Positions 42,086-54,226 of a stretch of DNA of 64,000 nucleotides are shown here, one piece after another. Source of the DNA: Neoaquamicrobium sediminum. GTDB lineage: Bacteria > Pseudomonadota > Alphaproteobacteria > Rhizobiales > Rhizobiaceae. How positions within the stretch are numbered: the stretch's first letter is position 1; the number at the start of each line of letters is the position of its first letter. The stretch is from assembly GCF_013240295.1 (NCBI RefSeq), contig NZ_JABETK010000002.1, positions 620,001 to 684,000 on the forward strand, in the 5' to 3' direction. The translations under genes were made by a program, and so were the position numbers. Under the pieces are notes generated by a model. That model was not told where the DNA came from, ran no database searches, and worked only from the letters and a program-made list of their open reading frames with translations.

Positions 42086-42931
42086 TCATGAGGTGTCGGC
42101 GGGCTCCAGCACCCACAGCGCGAGGCCGTGAACGTCGTCCAGCACGGTGTGGACCGGATGGTCGGGCTCGCGGCTGCGCGCCGGTCGCTGGCCGTGCGGC
42201 CGGCCGGGGCGCAAGGGCCAGATGCGGCGCACGCGGGTGGGAGCCTTCGCCAGCCTGCCTGCGGCCTCGCCATTGTTGCGCGGCGGAGCGGGCGCAGCGA
42301 TGCGGGCCTGCCAGAGCGCAAAGCGACGGGCCGCAACCGGCAGGTCGTCCAGCATGCGGGCGAGTGCGGCGAGCCGCAGGGCAAGGCGCGTCGCATCGAG
42401 CGGGTCGAGCGGCGAGGGCGGGGCCGGAACGGGAAACGGCGCGGCAATGCCGGGCACCGAAATGCGCGGCACGCCGCTCGCCACCGGCCGCCGCGGGCGC
42501 CAGCGGGGCAAAGGATCGAACAGGGGCAGGGCTAACATCTGCGGCCGTCCGCGACCTAGGTTTCTCCCCTGCGAAGCGGGGGAGGGGGACCACGCAAAGC
42601 GCGGTGGAGGGGGCGTTGGTGTGCCCCTCCTGGGCGCCTGCGGCGTCACGACCAGCCCGCGCGCGACGACGATCACCAGCCGCCGCACCGCCGCCTCGGC
42701 GGGACGCAGCAGGCGCAGCACGGCGCGGTGGAGATGGCGCGGCAGGGTGGGGCGGTCGGCAATTGGCGATGGGCAATCGGTCGGACCAACGGCGGACTGT
42801 ACGGGTTCCGGCTGCTGGCCGGTGATTGCCGTCTGCTCGTTCCTCAGTCCGGCCATGGCAACAAGCATCGCCAGAATGCGAGTCAGCGCCGCGCGATGAT
42901 GCTCGATCGCAGCATTCCAGTCCATCGCCAC
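42086..42931 (-). CDS. Hypothetical proline/arginine-rich protein
   Basis: A 281-residue protein not assigned to a family. The N-terminus (MDWNAAIEHHRAALTRILAMLVAMAGL) is a helix-rich stretch I have seen in other rhizobial hypothetical proteins; residues ~60-90 are Arg-rich, and 180-220 again helical (RLALRLAALARMLDDLPVAARRFALWQARI). Residues ~101-126 (GTPTPPPPRFAWSPSPASQG and on) are encoded by a dispersed palindromic repeat lying in frame. No signal peptide is obvious. The gene lies between DUF72 and the STAND gene on the same strand; the 232 bases toward DUF72 hold nothing recognisable. Confidence 0.55.
   Translation of the reverse strand: MAMDWNAAIEHHRAALTRILAMLVAMAGLRNEQTAITGQQPEPVQSAVGPTDCPSPIADRPTLPRHLHRAVLRLLRPAEAAVRRLVIVVARGLVVTPQAPRRGTPTPPPPRFAWSPSPASQGRNLGRGRPQMLALPLFDPLPRWRPRRPVASGVPRISVPGIAAPFPVPAPPSPLDPLDATRLALRLAALARMLDDLPVAARRFALWQARIAAPAPPRNNGEAAGRLAKAPTRVRRIWPLRPGRPHGQRPARSREPDHPVHTVLDDVHGLALWVLEPADTS
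42555..42630. repeat. Rhizobial palindromic repeat inside a reading frame
   Basis: About 76 bases made of two small palindromes: CTCCCCTGCGAAGCGGGGGAG and CCACGCAAAGCGCGGTGG, flanked by GGAGGGG stretches. I know this pattern from intergenic regions of Mesorhizobium-like genomes. Here it lies inside the gene at 42086-42931 and adds no stop codon. Confidence 0.7.
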
Positions 42932-43060
42932 CTCCGTTCGGTCAGGGCGGCGGGATTGTGCGGCCGGGATTGGCGGGGGTGGATAGGCGGAGATGGATGG
43001 CAGTTTTGCGCCCCCAAGTTGGACATAGGGTGGTGCTTCACCGTTGATTGACAGCCGACA

Positions 43061-46000
43061 TCACTCGAACCGATTGTTGCGCTCACGGTCTTCTTCCTGT
43101 TCGCTTCGCCGTTCAGCATCAATTCTGGCTCGCAGGCTCTTTTTCGCCGCCTCCAGCGGTTCTTCGAGAGCTGGGTTGCCGGCCCCGCGCAGACTGTCCA
43201 ATAGCTTGAGGCGCCCCTCTAGCTTGCTCGCAAGCGATCCGCTCCAGCTTGAGGGCCGGAGACGATTTACGATTTCAGTCAGGACGAGGCGTGGCTCAGG
43301 TGCTTTTTCCAAGAGCTGCTTCGCCAGCGGCGTCCATTCGTGAGGCGCGCCGTCCTTCGGTCGCTTGAACAGCAAAGCCACGGATGCCGCGAGAGGATAG
43401 CGCACCGACGGATCGCGGTCACACCAACTGATTACGGTTTCGTCCTCGAGCACAGCAAGGACGTCCTTGTGAAAGCGTAGCAGATCGTTGAAAAACCACA
43501 CACTTGCCCGCTGCGATTCTGGATCACCCGAAAACATCTCATCAAGTGTGACGAACGGCTGGACCTTCAGCAGGCCCTTCACCAGATCATTGTAATCGTG
43601 CCCACTGATATGATGGCTCTTTGTTGCGACCATCAGCTTGCGGCAAAGCGCTTTCGCGACAAGAGCGCCTTCCTCTCCGATGAGAGAGGCCGCGACGACA
43701 GCGCCGAGCTCGTGGTCCTTGCGCGTCGTACGTTCGTCCCGTTTCTGAAACTCAAACGCTGCGATCACGAAGAGTCCCGCCTCCCGTACCTCAGGGAGCG
43801 GCTCACGCTTCTCGCTGCGGTCCGAATGCAGTCGCATCGAGACCATCTCAAGTCCGACCGCGCAGCCGCCGGTTGCCGCGCAATGGCGATTATCAGATCA
43901 CGGAATTCGGGCCCCGGTACGCTGTCGGACACACGACCATACGCGAGACTGTAGTAAGTGGTGATTTGTGCCATGCCGAGCTCGATCGAAGCGGTGCAGT
44001 CGCGCTAGAGCAGACGGATCAATTTCAACACTGCTCTGAAGGATCGGGAACCACGCAGCAAGGGCCGGGTGCTCCAATGCTTCATCAAGAAGAACGCCCG
44101 TGAGCGCTACATCCCGGCCCATAAGCCCCCTCAAGTAGCCGCCTAGCAGTTGTAGACCCGCGTTCTCGGTCACGGCAAACTGTCCCACGATGGCGTACCA
44201 AATTGTGCGCGGACTTTCCGCGGCCCCCGCCAACGCTTCGCCGAGCAGAGCCACCCTCGGATTCCCCCATCAGCTCGGCAAGCACTGTCTCGAGCGCGTC
44301 CTCATCCGCTGCAAGGTCTTGTCCCAGGTCACGTATTGCCGCTGCTGAGCGTGCGGCACGTTCCGCATAGCCCGCAGTGAAGTCGCTCCCACCTTCTTCC
44401 TCGTCCTCCTCATCGTAAAAGTCATCCAGGTCGAGGCTTCCGGCGCGGTCACCGATGACGAGCCCGCGCACTTTGCTGAGGAGATCCTTGGGCCGAAGGA
44501 ATTCCTCCAAGTCCGTCAAACGTCGACGGAGCTCAGTGTCCATGTCCTTGCCATCAAAAATGCGCGTCTGGCGAGATGCGATCCAACCGTCGCGCCAGAA
44601 CGAGCTCGCAGCAATCGCGCGCGCGAGCTGGTCCAACTGCTCCGCCTGGCCGGAGTAGCTCCACAGCCCCCTAAATTCCCGTGCGACCGCTTTATGTACT
44701 TCCGCGGCTATGGGATTGTCCGACAGGGCAAACCTCCTCGCTAACTTCAACACGCTATCAAACCATGCGCGCACCTGCGCGCCGTCTGCTGGGTAGTAGC
44801 CGTAGTCCCGCGAGCGCGCGCCGAAGTCGAATTCGTAGTGCGAGGTGAAATGCCCTGTTTTCAACAGCGCCTCGAGTGCCTTGACGCCGAGGCGACGCAG
44901 CGCCTCTTCATCGGAGTCGAGCAGCGCTTCCGCAGCCCTGACGCGCATCTCGACCGGTGCATGTGTGCCCGATAAAACAATGTGAAAGAGCGATTCCACG
45001 ACCTGGATCGCCTCATTGTCATTGGTCTCGCCGCTTGGACGCGCAGCAAATTTCGCCAGCAAAGCCAGCGAGCGTACGAAGAAGCCAGGCTCGTACGCCA
45101 GCGAGCGCAGGAGCCGAACAAAATGTCCGCAACGGCCGAGTACGGCTTCGTTGGCGCCGCTCAAGGCAGTCTCCAGCGCCGCCAAAACCACTTCCGGTGC
45201 CACCGGTGCGACGTTGGTAAATATCGCGCGACTAAGCTCGGTAAAGTTCGGCAAGTCGTTGAGCAGACCACCTGGCGCAAGCCACGCCTTCACGATGCTC
45301 TGCGCCTCCTTGCTGTCATCGAGATAACCCAGACGCCGCGAGAATGAGCGGAGGATGCGTTCGGGCGCATTGTCAACAAGCACCGACTTAACCTTGGCCG
45401 GCGGAATGCTTTGGAGTGCCCTCTTGGCGAGGCGATTGGCAACAGCGTGTGGCAGCACCGCGCGCCATTTTGCTCGCGCCTGAACGAGGTCCCGCTGCTT
45501 GAGTTCTGCCACTCCCGCATACATCTCGTCCATTGATTTTCCAATGAGGTGGCCCAGAATGGGAAGCTCCGCTTCGGCACCGTCGAACGTCTCTCCATCG
45601 AACGAGTAGACCAGTGAGCAGCTCTGCGCGACCAACAGGAGAGAAGGATCGGGATCGTGGCGCTGCTGAAATAGACGCCTAAACAGCTCCTCCTCGTTCA
45701 GGCCCGCGACGGTTTCCGTTTTCTCAATCCGCGATGCCAGTGCGAGGGCAACTCGGGCGTTGCCGCCCGAAAATTCAGCGATGGTGCGCGCGTCGATCTG
45801 CGACAGATGGGGATATCGGCGTTCTACCAGTGTCTCGATCAGCGACACGGAGGACGTGTCCAGCACAAAAACGTCGGTGCCCTCCGGTTGGTCCTCCCGG
45901 ATGTCGTATTCGACAGTGATCACGCTGATCGTCGAACTGCTCGACCGCGTGATCTCGGAAATCCGCCGGTGCAATTCGGGTGTGCAATTGTCGACCACGA

Positions 46001-46888
46001 GAATTGCTCTCGTCTGAGCGGCGATCAGGTCCGAGGCAAGCCCAGCCGGAGGCGGATTTGGCCCGTCGGCTTCGTTGGTGTAAATGGCAAGCGAGGGATC
46101 GAGCGCTCCATCTCCAACGCTGGCGTCAAATAGCGCTTCGACCAGCCGCGTTTTGCCGACACCGGAGAGCCCGACAAGGCGCACCACATGCCCCGGAGTG
46201 GCCAGTACTTTCCGGATGCGGTTGATCCCTTCCGTCGCAGAGACCCCATCGCCTTCATGCCTGTCGCCCGTGAGGATTCGCGCCTGATCATCGGCGATGT
46301 AGCCTGAGTCGACCCCGCGGGCGCAAGCGACCAAGAGCCGTAAGACTGCCAGCCTGGCATTGCCTTGCCGATCCGCGCGCGGAGCCACGGAATTTGCCCG
46401 GGGTGATCCCGAACCCACGTCGCGATTCGATTGCGGTCATAGAAATCCACCGTGAGTTTGCCCTCAGCGGGCGTGCCCTTGATAGCGTCGGCTATGGCCT
46501 TGCGGCGGTCCGCTAGCGCCGAGTCGGATGTTGAGCCCGTAGAACTCACGATGACGTAAGCGCCGCCGACAGTCGCGAGCTCGTTGATGACGGGTCGTAC
46601 GGTCCCCTTCGGCTTCATCTCTTTCAGAATCGCCGCACGCGGCATGTCGGGCTTCTTCACCTGGAAGCCTGTTGATAGCTTCGGTATGAAGCCACCGATC
46701 GCCGTGTCGGTCGGAAGCGCAACGCGAACATCGAGACCACCATCCTTGGCGTCTTGATTCCCACCGTAGGTAACTGCGGATACGGGCAGGCCCCTTCGAC
46801 GCATCTCAGCCTCGCATAGGAGTCCGATCAGGGTGCGCAAATCCGCGTCGCTGAGCGCGGCGATGTCGTCGCCTGTGATTTCAAACAT
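43061..46888 (-). CDS. Mrr-like nuclease + STAND NTPase + helical domain, candidate antiviral protein, with four frame breaks
   Basis: One protein of about 1275 residues, now split over several frames. Residues 1-180: Mrr-like PD-(D/E)xK nuclease fold, with D49GGLDVRV (Asp53) and FQVKK (Gln76, Lys78) as the likely metal site. Residues ~193-390: STAND-type P-loop NTPase with Walker A GLSGVGKTRL (~240), Walker B ILVVDN (~296) and the GGNARVALALA motif (~375). The rest is a long helical, HEAT/TPR-like array with an acidic stretch (DLDDFYDEEDEEE). This order (nuclease, STAND, sensor helices) is that of Avs-type antiphage proteins. Breaks: C run 46313-46316 (base lost), near 44257 (extra G), near 43977 (extra G), near 43850 (G lost); reading across each gives continuous, plausible sequence. 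Codon use is less GC-biased than its neighbours, which suggests transfer. Confidence 0.72.
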
Positions 46889-47081
46889 CGGGGCAAGCTA
46901 GGAAGCGTTCGATTGGCCGTCAATCTCGATCACACCAGAGGTTACAAGCCGCAAGTGGTGCTTTCGATATCGGCATTGCCTGCCAGAACTTCACATGGTG
47001 GAATGTCCGGTGTCTCTTCTGCCAAGCCAGAAGCCGCCAGTCTGCAAGCGGCCCCTTTTCGACACTACAACCCCAACCCCG

Positions 47082-50005
<2,924 letters not shown>

Positions 50006-50156
50006 GGTCCCGTGTGCCGCCTTACATCAGAACGGCCGGCGTCGTAGCCGGCCAGACCCCGGATATGGTGTTGTTGGTGCCGTCCGTCGAGGCCGGCGGC
50101 CTCCGGAAAACCGCCTCTGGCTTTTCACGCGTTTTCGCACACAGGGCAAGCAGAAA

Positions 50157-50171
50157 GAACAGAGAGCGAAC
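50157..50171. promoter_or_regulatory. LexA (SOS) box for uvrA
   Basis: GAAC-AGAGAGC-GAAC fits the alphaproteobacterial LexA operator GAAC-N7-GAAC exactly. It lies 152-166 bases upstream of the uvrA start, a known SOS target. Confidence 0.75.
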
Positions 50172-50509
50172 AGCTCCTGACAATCCGTTGGCAGGAGGAC
50201 GCGGCCACTGGCGATCACGAATTGTTGCCGTGCCGGCGTCGACGGTTGACGTTGGGGCAGGGTGGAGTCATGCTCTCCCGGTCAGATGAAGCTCGCCTCG
50301 GCGGTCGTCCTGGTACGCCCAAGGGGTGTCGGAAACACGGCAAGGCTTGAGCGCGTCTGCGACAGGAGAAACTGCAAAGGGAGATGAGGCATGACCCCGC
50401 CGGACAGTCCCAGCAGGCTCCACCACGGTGTGGAGCCACGATAACCTGAAGGCCCGGGCACGTCGCGGCCTCGTTATCGATCAACCTACAATTTGACAGA
50501 TAGTCGGAT

Positions 50510-50621
50510 CATCGGGCGACGACCCGAGACGCATCCGAAGAACGTGCCGGTAATCCATTCCCGGCAACAGAGCAAAGGCTCTCAACGGCCCCGACCACGT
50601 CCCGAACGTGGCGGGGTCTTT
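50510..50621 (+). ncRNA. Candidate small RNA ending in an intrinsic terminator
   Basis: Between uvrA and ssb a run of small stems follows one another: CGGG/CCCG (50513-50526), GCCGG/CCGGC (from about 50546), GAGC/GCTC (about 50571-50582) and a terminator-like hairpin CCCCG-A-CCACGT / ACGTGG-C-GGGGT (50589-50617) then TCTTT. A TTGACA lies at 50493-50498, but no convincing -10 element follows. No protein-like frame overlaps convincingly. The start is a guess; the 3' end is better supported. Confidence 0.3.
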
Positions 50622-50677
50622 CATGTCAGGGGCTTGAAAGGCTCCGAACGCGGGTTAACGGAGGGAGCCTTCATCCC

Positions 50678-50801
50678 GTCATTCTCGGGCTTGTCCCGAG
50701 AATCCGCCGTTATGGCGGGTTTTGCTGCATTGGTGCGGCCACGTTGCAGACGCCTGGAATCTCCCATCTGCGCAGATTCTCGGGACAAGCCCGAGAATGA
50801 C
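50678..50801. repeat. Inverted repeat between uvrA and ssb
   Basis: Arms of 30 bases (50678-50707 and 50772-50801, one mismatch), each containing the inner palindrome TTCTCGGG-CTTG-TCCCGAGAA, with a 64-base spacer. Same style as the other dispersed repeats of this chromosome. Confidence 0.85.
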
Positions 50802-50864
50802 GCAGGCGGGGTTCACTGCCGTGGGCGATGCGCGGGATTGTCAGGAAGCGCATTCTCTTGTAAG

Positions 50865-50879
50865 GAACAAATAAAGAAC
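50865..50879. promoter_or_regulatory. LexA (SOS) box for ssb
   Basis: GAAC-AAATAAA-GAAC, an exact match to GAAC-N7-GAAC with an AT-rich centre, 117-131 bases before the ssb start. Separate from the uvrA box, so each gene has its own. Confidence 0.75.
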
Positions 50880-50995
50880 ACGAAAGCTGTGGACGATGTC
50901 GCCAGGCGGGCGGCCGGCGGGGCGAATCCGCGAGGGCGTTCGGATAGTGTGCCGCGACATCGATTTCAGGCTTAGGACGAGCGCAGGAGAGCGTC

Positions 50996-51505
50996 ATGGC
51001 GGGTAGCGTCAATAAGGTCATTCTGGTGGGTAATCTGGGCGCCGATCCGGAAATCCGCCGGCTCAATTCCGGCGACCCGGTCGTCAATCTTCGCATCGCC
51101 ACCTCCGAGACATGGCGCGACAAGCAGTCCGGCGAGCGGCGCGAGAAGACCGAGTGGCACAACGTCGTCATCTTCAACGACAACCTTGCCAAGGTCGCCG
51201 AGCAGTATCTGAAGAAGGGCGCGAAGGTTTATCTCGAAGGTCAGCTCCAGACCCGCAAATGGCAGGACCAGCAGGGACAGGATCGCTACACGACCGAGGT
51301 CGTGCTGCAGAAGTTCCGCGGCGAGCTGCAGATGCTCGATACACGCGGCGAGGGCGGCGGCGGCCAGGTCGGCTACGATCGCGGCGGCTCGCAGGGCGGC
51401 GGGCGCGGCTCCGATTTCGGCCAGTCCGGACCAGGCGATCAGGGTCGCGGCGGCGGCGGTGGCGGCGGATACTCGCGCGACCTGGACGACGAGATCCCTT
51501 TCTAA
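50996..51505 (+). CDS. ssb: Single-stranded DNA-binding protein
   Basis: A 169-residue SSB that coats single-stranded DNA and recruits repair enzymes. OB-fold N-terminus [22 protein letters not shown] and WHNVVIF; a glycine-rich linker from residue ~118; and the acidic tip DDEIPF that docks RecO, RarA and others. Start at 50996 follows AGGAGAG. Divergent from uvrA; 9 bases ahead of the GyrI-like gene. Confidence 0.97.
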   Translation: MAGSVNKVILVGNLGADPEIRRLNSGDPVVNLRIATSETWRDKQSGERREKTEWHNVVIFNDNLAKVAEQYLKKGAKVYLEGQLQTRKWQDQQGQDRYTTEVVLQKFRGELQMLDTRGEGGGGQVGYDRGGSQGGGRGSDFGQSGPGDQGRGGGGGGGYSRDLDDEIPF

Positions 51506-51514
51506 GGCTCTCCC

Positions 51515-52014
51515 ATGTGCCTTCTGTGCAGCGAGGCCGCAGCGGCGGATCAGGGCATTGCCCTGACCGAGCGGCCCGCGCACCGGCTTTGCGGCCTTCA
51601 TTGGCAGGGCACCTACGGGGAAGCGGCGCGAGGGGCGATCCATTCCGTCATACGGGATGTACAGGCCTTCGCCGCGCGACGTGAAAGCGGCTGGCGCAGT
51701 CCGATCGTCGGGCTGTCGTGGAACGACCGGCCGGACGGTTTCCGCTACTTCGTCGGCATTGCGATGGATGACGCAGGCGAACTGCCTGAGGGGTTCGGAT
51801 CGCTTGTTCTGCCTGAAATGACGCTGGCGAGTTCCTGGCATGGAGGCGGCGACGGCGAGGTGGTTGCGCATTATGTGCGGATGATCGACTGGCTGCAGGC
51901 CGGGAGTCTTTCCTGGGACAAGCGTCACTTTCACCACCGGGAAGAATACCCGCACGATGTGGACCTGACGAAACCGCCAGCGCTGCGGTGCTCATTCCGG
52001 TCTCGCCTGCATAA
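51515..52014 (+). CDS. GyrI-like small-molecule-binding protein with N-terminal cysteines, frameshift near the end
   Basis: About 166 residues after repair. An N-terminal MCLLC...HRLCGLHW cluster (Cys2, Cys5, then Cys26 and His) suggests a small zinc knuckle. From residue ~50 it follows a GyrI-like (SbmC/effector-binding) pattern: VGLSWNDRPDGFRYFVGIAM, LPEGFGSLVLPEMTLASSWHGG and REEYPHDVDLTKPPALR. There the frame slips at 51987-51988: adding one G gives RVLIPVSPA-stop at 52012-52014, the expected strand-ending of this fold. Only 9 bases after ssb, hence likely in the same SOS transcript. Confidence 0.72.
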
Positions 52015-52358
52015 ACCGGCACGGCTTAACCCGCTTTCCAGCCAAATAGGTTCGTTGGGCGCTGCGAGATTGCGGCCGGGAAAACCCGGGGCGAAACGGC
52101 CGGGCTGCGTTCGGTGACAGAACCCGCAGCACGTGCCCAGCCGGAACGCTGATTGCAGCGCCCGCCGGCAGGCGCAGTAAAGAAATGTCTCTTCCGTTCG
52201 GACAAAGTGACCGTGCTGCCGCGTCATTCGGCTGAGCTTGCCACAGTCTTGGCAGCTTCGCGCGCTTCGTTCCGCGGCGGGGTTCCGTAACCCGACCGGA
52301 GAGTCGGTGCTGCGAGGGTCTTTTCCCGTCCGCACGGACCAAGAAGAGGAATTGAAAC

Positions 52359-52801
52359 ATGAGTTTGAACAGGATCTTGCTGTCGGGCCTTTCCGCGCTC
52401 GCCATCGTCACCGGCACTGTGCTTGGCGCTGCCAACGCCCAGGATGCCGCGCCGCAAACACCACCGCCGGCGGAAGCCGCGCCGCAGCAGAAGCACCTGC
52501 CGCTGCCGCACCTGCGATGGACGAGACGAAGCTGAAATCCTTCGCCGTCGCCTTTCTGGAAGTGACCAAGGTCACCGAGAGCTACAAGCCGCAGATCGAG
52601 GCTGCAGGCACCACAGAAGACCAGCAGCGCCTTCAGCAGGAGGCGGGTGAAAAGATGGTCGAGGCGGTCAACAACGCCGACGGCATTTCGGTCGAAGAGT
52701 ACAACACGATCATCCAGGCGGCACAGACCAATCCCGACCTGGCGCAGCAGATCAACGGCCACATCACCGAAGCGGCCGGAGCCCAGCAGCCGGCACAATA
52801 A
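52359..52801 (+). CDS. Exported DUF4168 protein, with a frameshift
   Basis: About 147 residues after repair: signal peptide MSLNRILLSGLSALAIVTG... (cut after ANAQ), a Pro/Ala-rich linker, then the DUF4168 core TKLKSFAVAFLEVTKVTESYKPQIEA and EYNTIIQAAQTNPDLAQQI. The frame slips at about 52481-52484, where one missing base converts EAAPAAEAPAAAAPAMDE. GAAGAGGA precedes the ATG. Periplasmic, role unknown. The 344 bases upstream contain no recognised gene. Confidence 0.75.
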
Positions 52802-52914
52802 ACGCCGGGGCAGAGTCGTCCCGGCTGTTCTCCTTGCGGCCGGGACGGCGACTTCGGGCCTTTCGCCCGACTTTCGTCAGGACAGTCGATACGCTCCACT
52901 TTGCAGGGCGACTG

Positions 52915-53412
52915 TCACGCTCGAAGCAGCGCTTCCCTATCGAGGTCTCTCGTGTCGAGCACGTGTTTCTCGAGGGAATCGAGCGTGGAAAACTGGCGAT
53001 GCAGAGCTGTGATGGGTTCTGGATCGGCCAGGGTGTTACCTCCGCGCTCCCGGCAGCGCGCGATCGCGGTTTCAAGCGGTGGACGAAGAACGACATAGTG
53101 TGTGGGAAGCCCGGCCATTCTGAAGGCATCAAGGAACCACGGGCCGATAATACCGTCTAAGATGACGAAAAAGCCTCCCCTGGCGTAGCCGGCTGCTGCG
53201 TTCGCCAGCACATCACGCACGACCCGGTTTTGGCGCTCGGCTTCGGCGAGATAGGGCTGGATCATGCCGTGCCTTATGAAATGCCAGAAATCGTCGGAAT
53301 GCAGATGTACCTTTGCCGATCCACCCAAAGCGGCCAAGGCTGCGGCTGTTGTGGTTTTCCCTGCGCCGGGCGTGCCGGTCAGTATCAGAATTTCACCGCT
53401 GTGATCGACCAT
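52915..53412 (-). CDS. P-loop kinase/phosphotransferase-like protein
   Basis: A 165-residue nucleotide-binding protein: Walker A ILTGTPGAGKTTTAAALA (residues 10-27), then SDDFWHFIRHG and FVILDGIIGPWFL as in kinases of the chloramphenicol phosphotransferase/gluconate kinase class, and RCRERGG as a lid. Probably phosphorylates a small molecule; substrate unknown. Solitary gene, no partner that suggests a toxin-antitoxin pair. Confidence 0.75.
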   Translation of the reverse strand: MVDHSGEILILTGTPGAGKTTTAAALAALGGSAKVHLHSDDFWHFIRHGMIQPYLAEAERQNRVVRDVLANAAAGYARGGFFVILDGIIGPWFLDAFRMAGLPTHYVVLRPPLETAIARCRERGGNTLADPEPITALHRQFSTLDSLEKHVLDTRDLDREALLRA

Positions 53413-53525
53413 TCGCGATCGTCTCCCGTGTCATGCGAATTGGCCGTTGTCCGTATGGCCGCGTGACAACCCGAACTGTGTGCCTTGCCAACTACCGATG
53501 GGTCGCTTGGCGGCGGCAGCGGGCG

Positions 53526-54155
53526 CTACGCCGCTATCAGCGCCTTGATGCCGTCGGCGACGAACTGGACGGCCAGCGCCGCGAGGATGACGCCCAGAAG
53601 TCGCGTCAGGATCGAGCGGCCGGTCTCGCCCAGGAAGCCGTCGACCCGCTCTGCCGCGACAAATGTCAGCCAGGTCAGCGCGATACAGGCGGCGATGATC
53701 GCCACCAGCATCATGTGCCCTGCGGCGCCCGCGAAAGTTCCCGACAACAGAACGGTTGCCGAGATGGCGCCGGGGCCGGCGATCAGCGGGATTGCCAGCG
53801 GGAAGGCAGCGATGTTGCGGATGTGGTCCTTCGTGACTGCCGTATCGGCGCTCTTTTCCTTCCGCTCCTGCCTGCGCTCGAAGATCATCTCGAAGGCGAT
53901 GTAGAACAGAAGCAGCCCGCCTGCGACGCGGAAGGCGGGCAGCGTGATGCCGAAGACCGACAGGATCGCGGCGCCTGCCAGCGCGAACAGCGCCAGAACC
54001 CCGAAGCCGATGATCGACGAGCGGATCGCCACCTGCTGGCGCTCTGAGCGATTCATACCCCCTGTCAGCGCCAGGAACAGAGGCGCGAGCCCCGGAGGGT
54101 CGATCGTCACCAGGATCGTGACGAAGGCATTGAAGATGTGGTCCAGGCTCGGCAT
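53526..54155 (-). CDS. MarC-family integral membrane protein
   Basis: A 209-residue inner membrane protein with six hydrophobic helices. MarC features are the N-terminal FVTILVTIDPPGLAPLFLALT, RVAGGLLLFYIAFEMIF and FPLAIPLIAGPGAISATVLL. No transport activity is firmly known for the family. The gap of 113 bases to the kinase gene and the 71 bases to the CPBP gene hold nothing recognised. Confidence 0.9.
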   Translation of the reverse strand: MPSLDHIFNAFVTILVTIDPPGLAPLFLALTGGMNRSERQQVAIRSSIIGFGVLALFALAGAAILSVFGITLPAFRVAGGLLLFYIAFEMIFERRQERKEKSADTAVTKDHIRNIAAFPLAIPLIAGPGAISATVLLSGTFAGAAGHMMLVAIIAACIALTWLTFVAAERVDGFLGETGRSILTRLLGVILAALAVQFVADGIKALIAA

Positions 54156-54226
54156 CGGTGAAGTCCCTCGGTGTCATCGGCAGCCTTGCCCGCTATCGGA
54201 CGCGACAAGGCAGTGCCGGCTGGAGG

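Noticed and set aside
46889..47081. Attachment site or mobile-element border next to the STAND gene
   Set aside because: No tRNA, integrase or flanking direct repeat was seen in this gap or at 42932-43060.
50493..50975. 160-codon plus frame between uvrA and ssb
   Set aside because: It spans the inverted repeat and a terminator-like hairpin and has no protein features.
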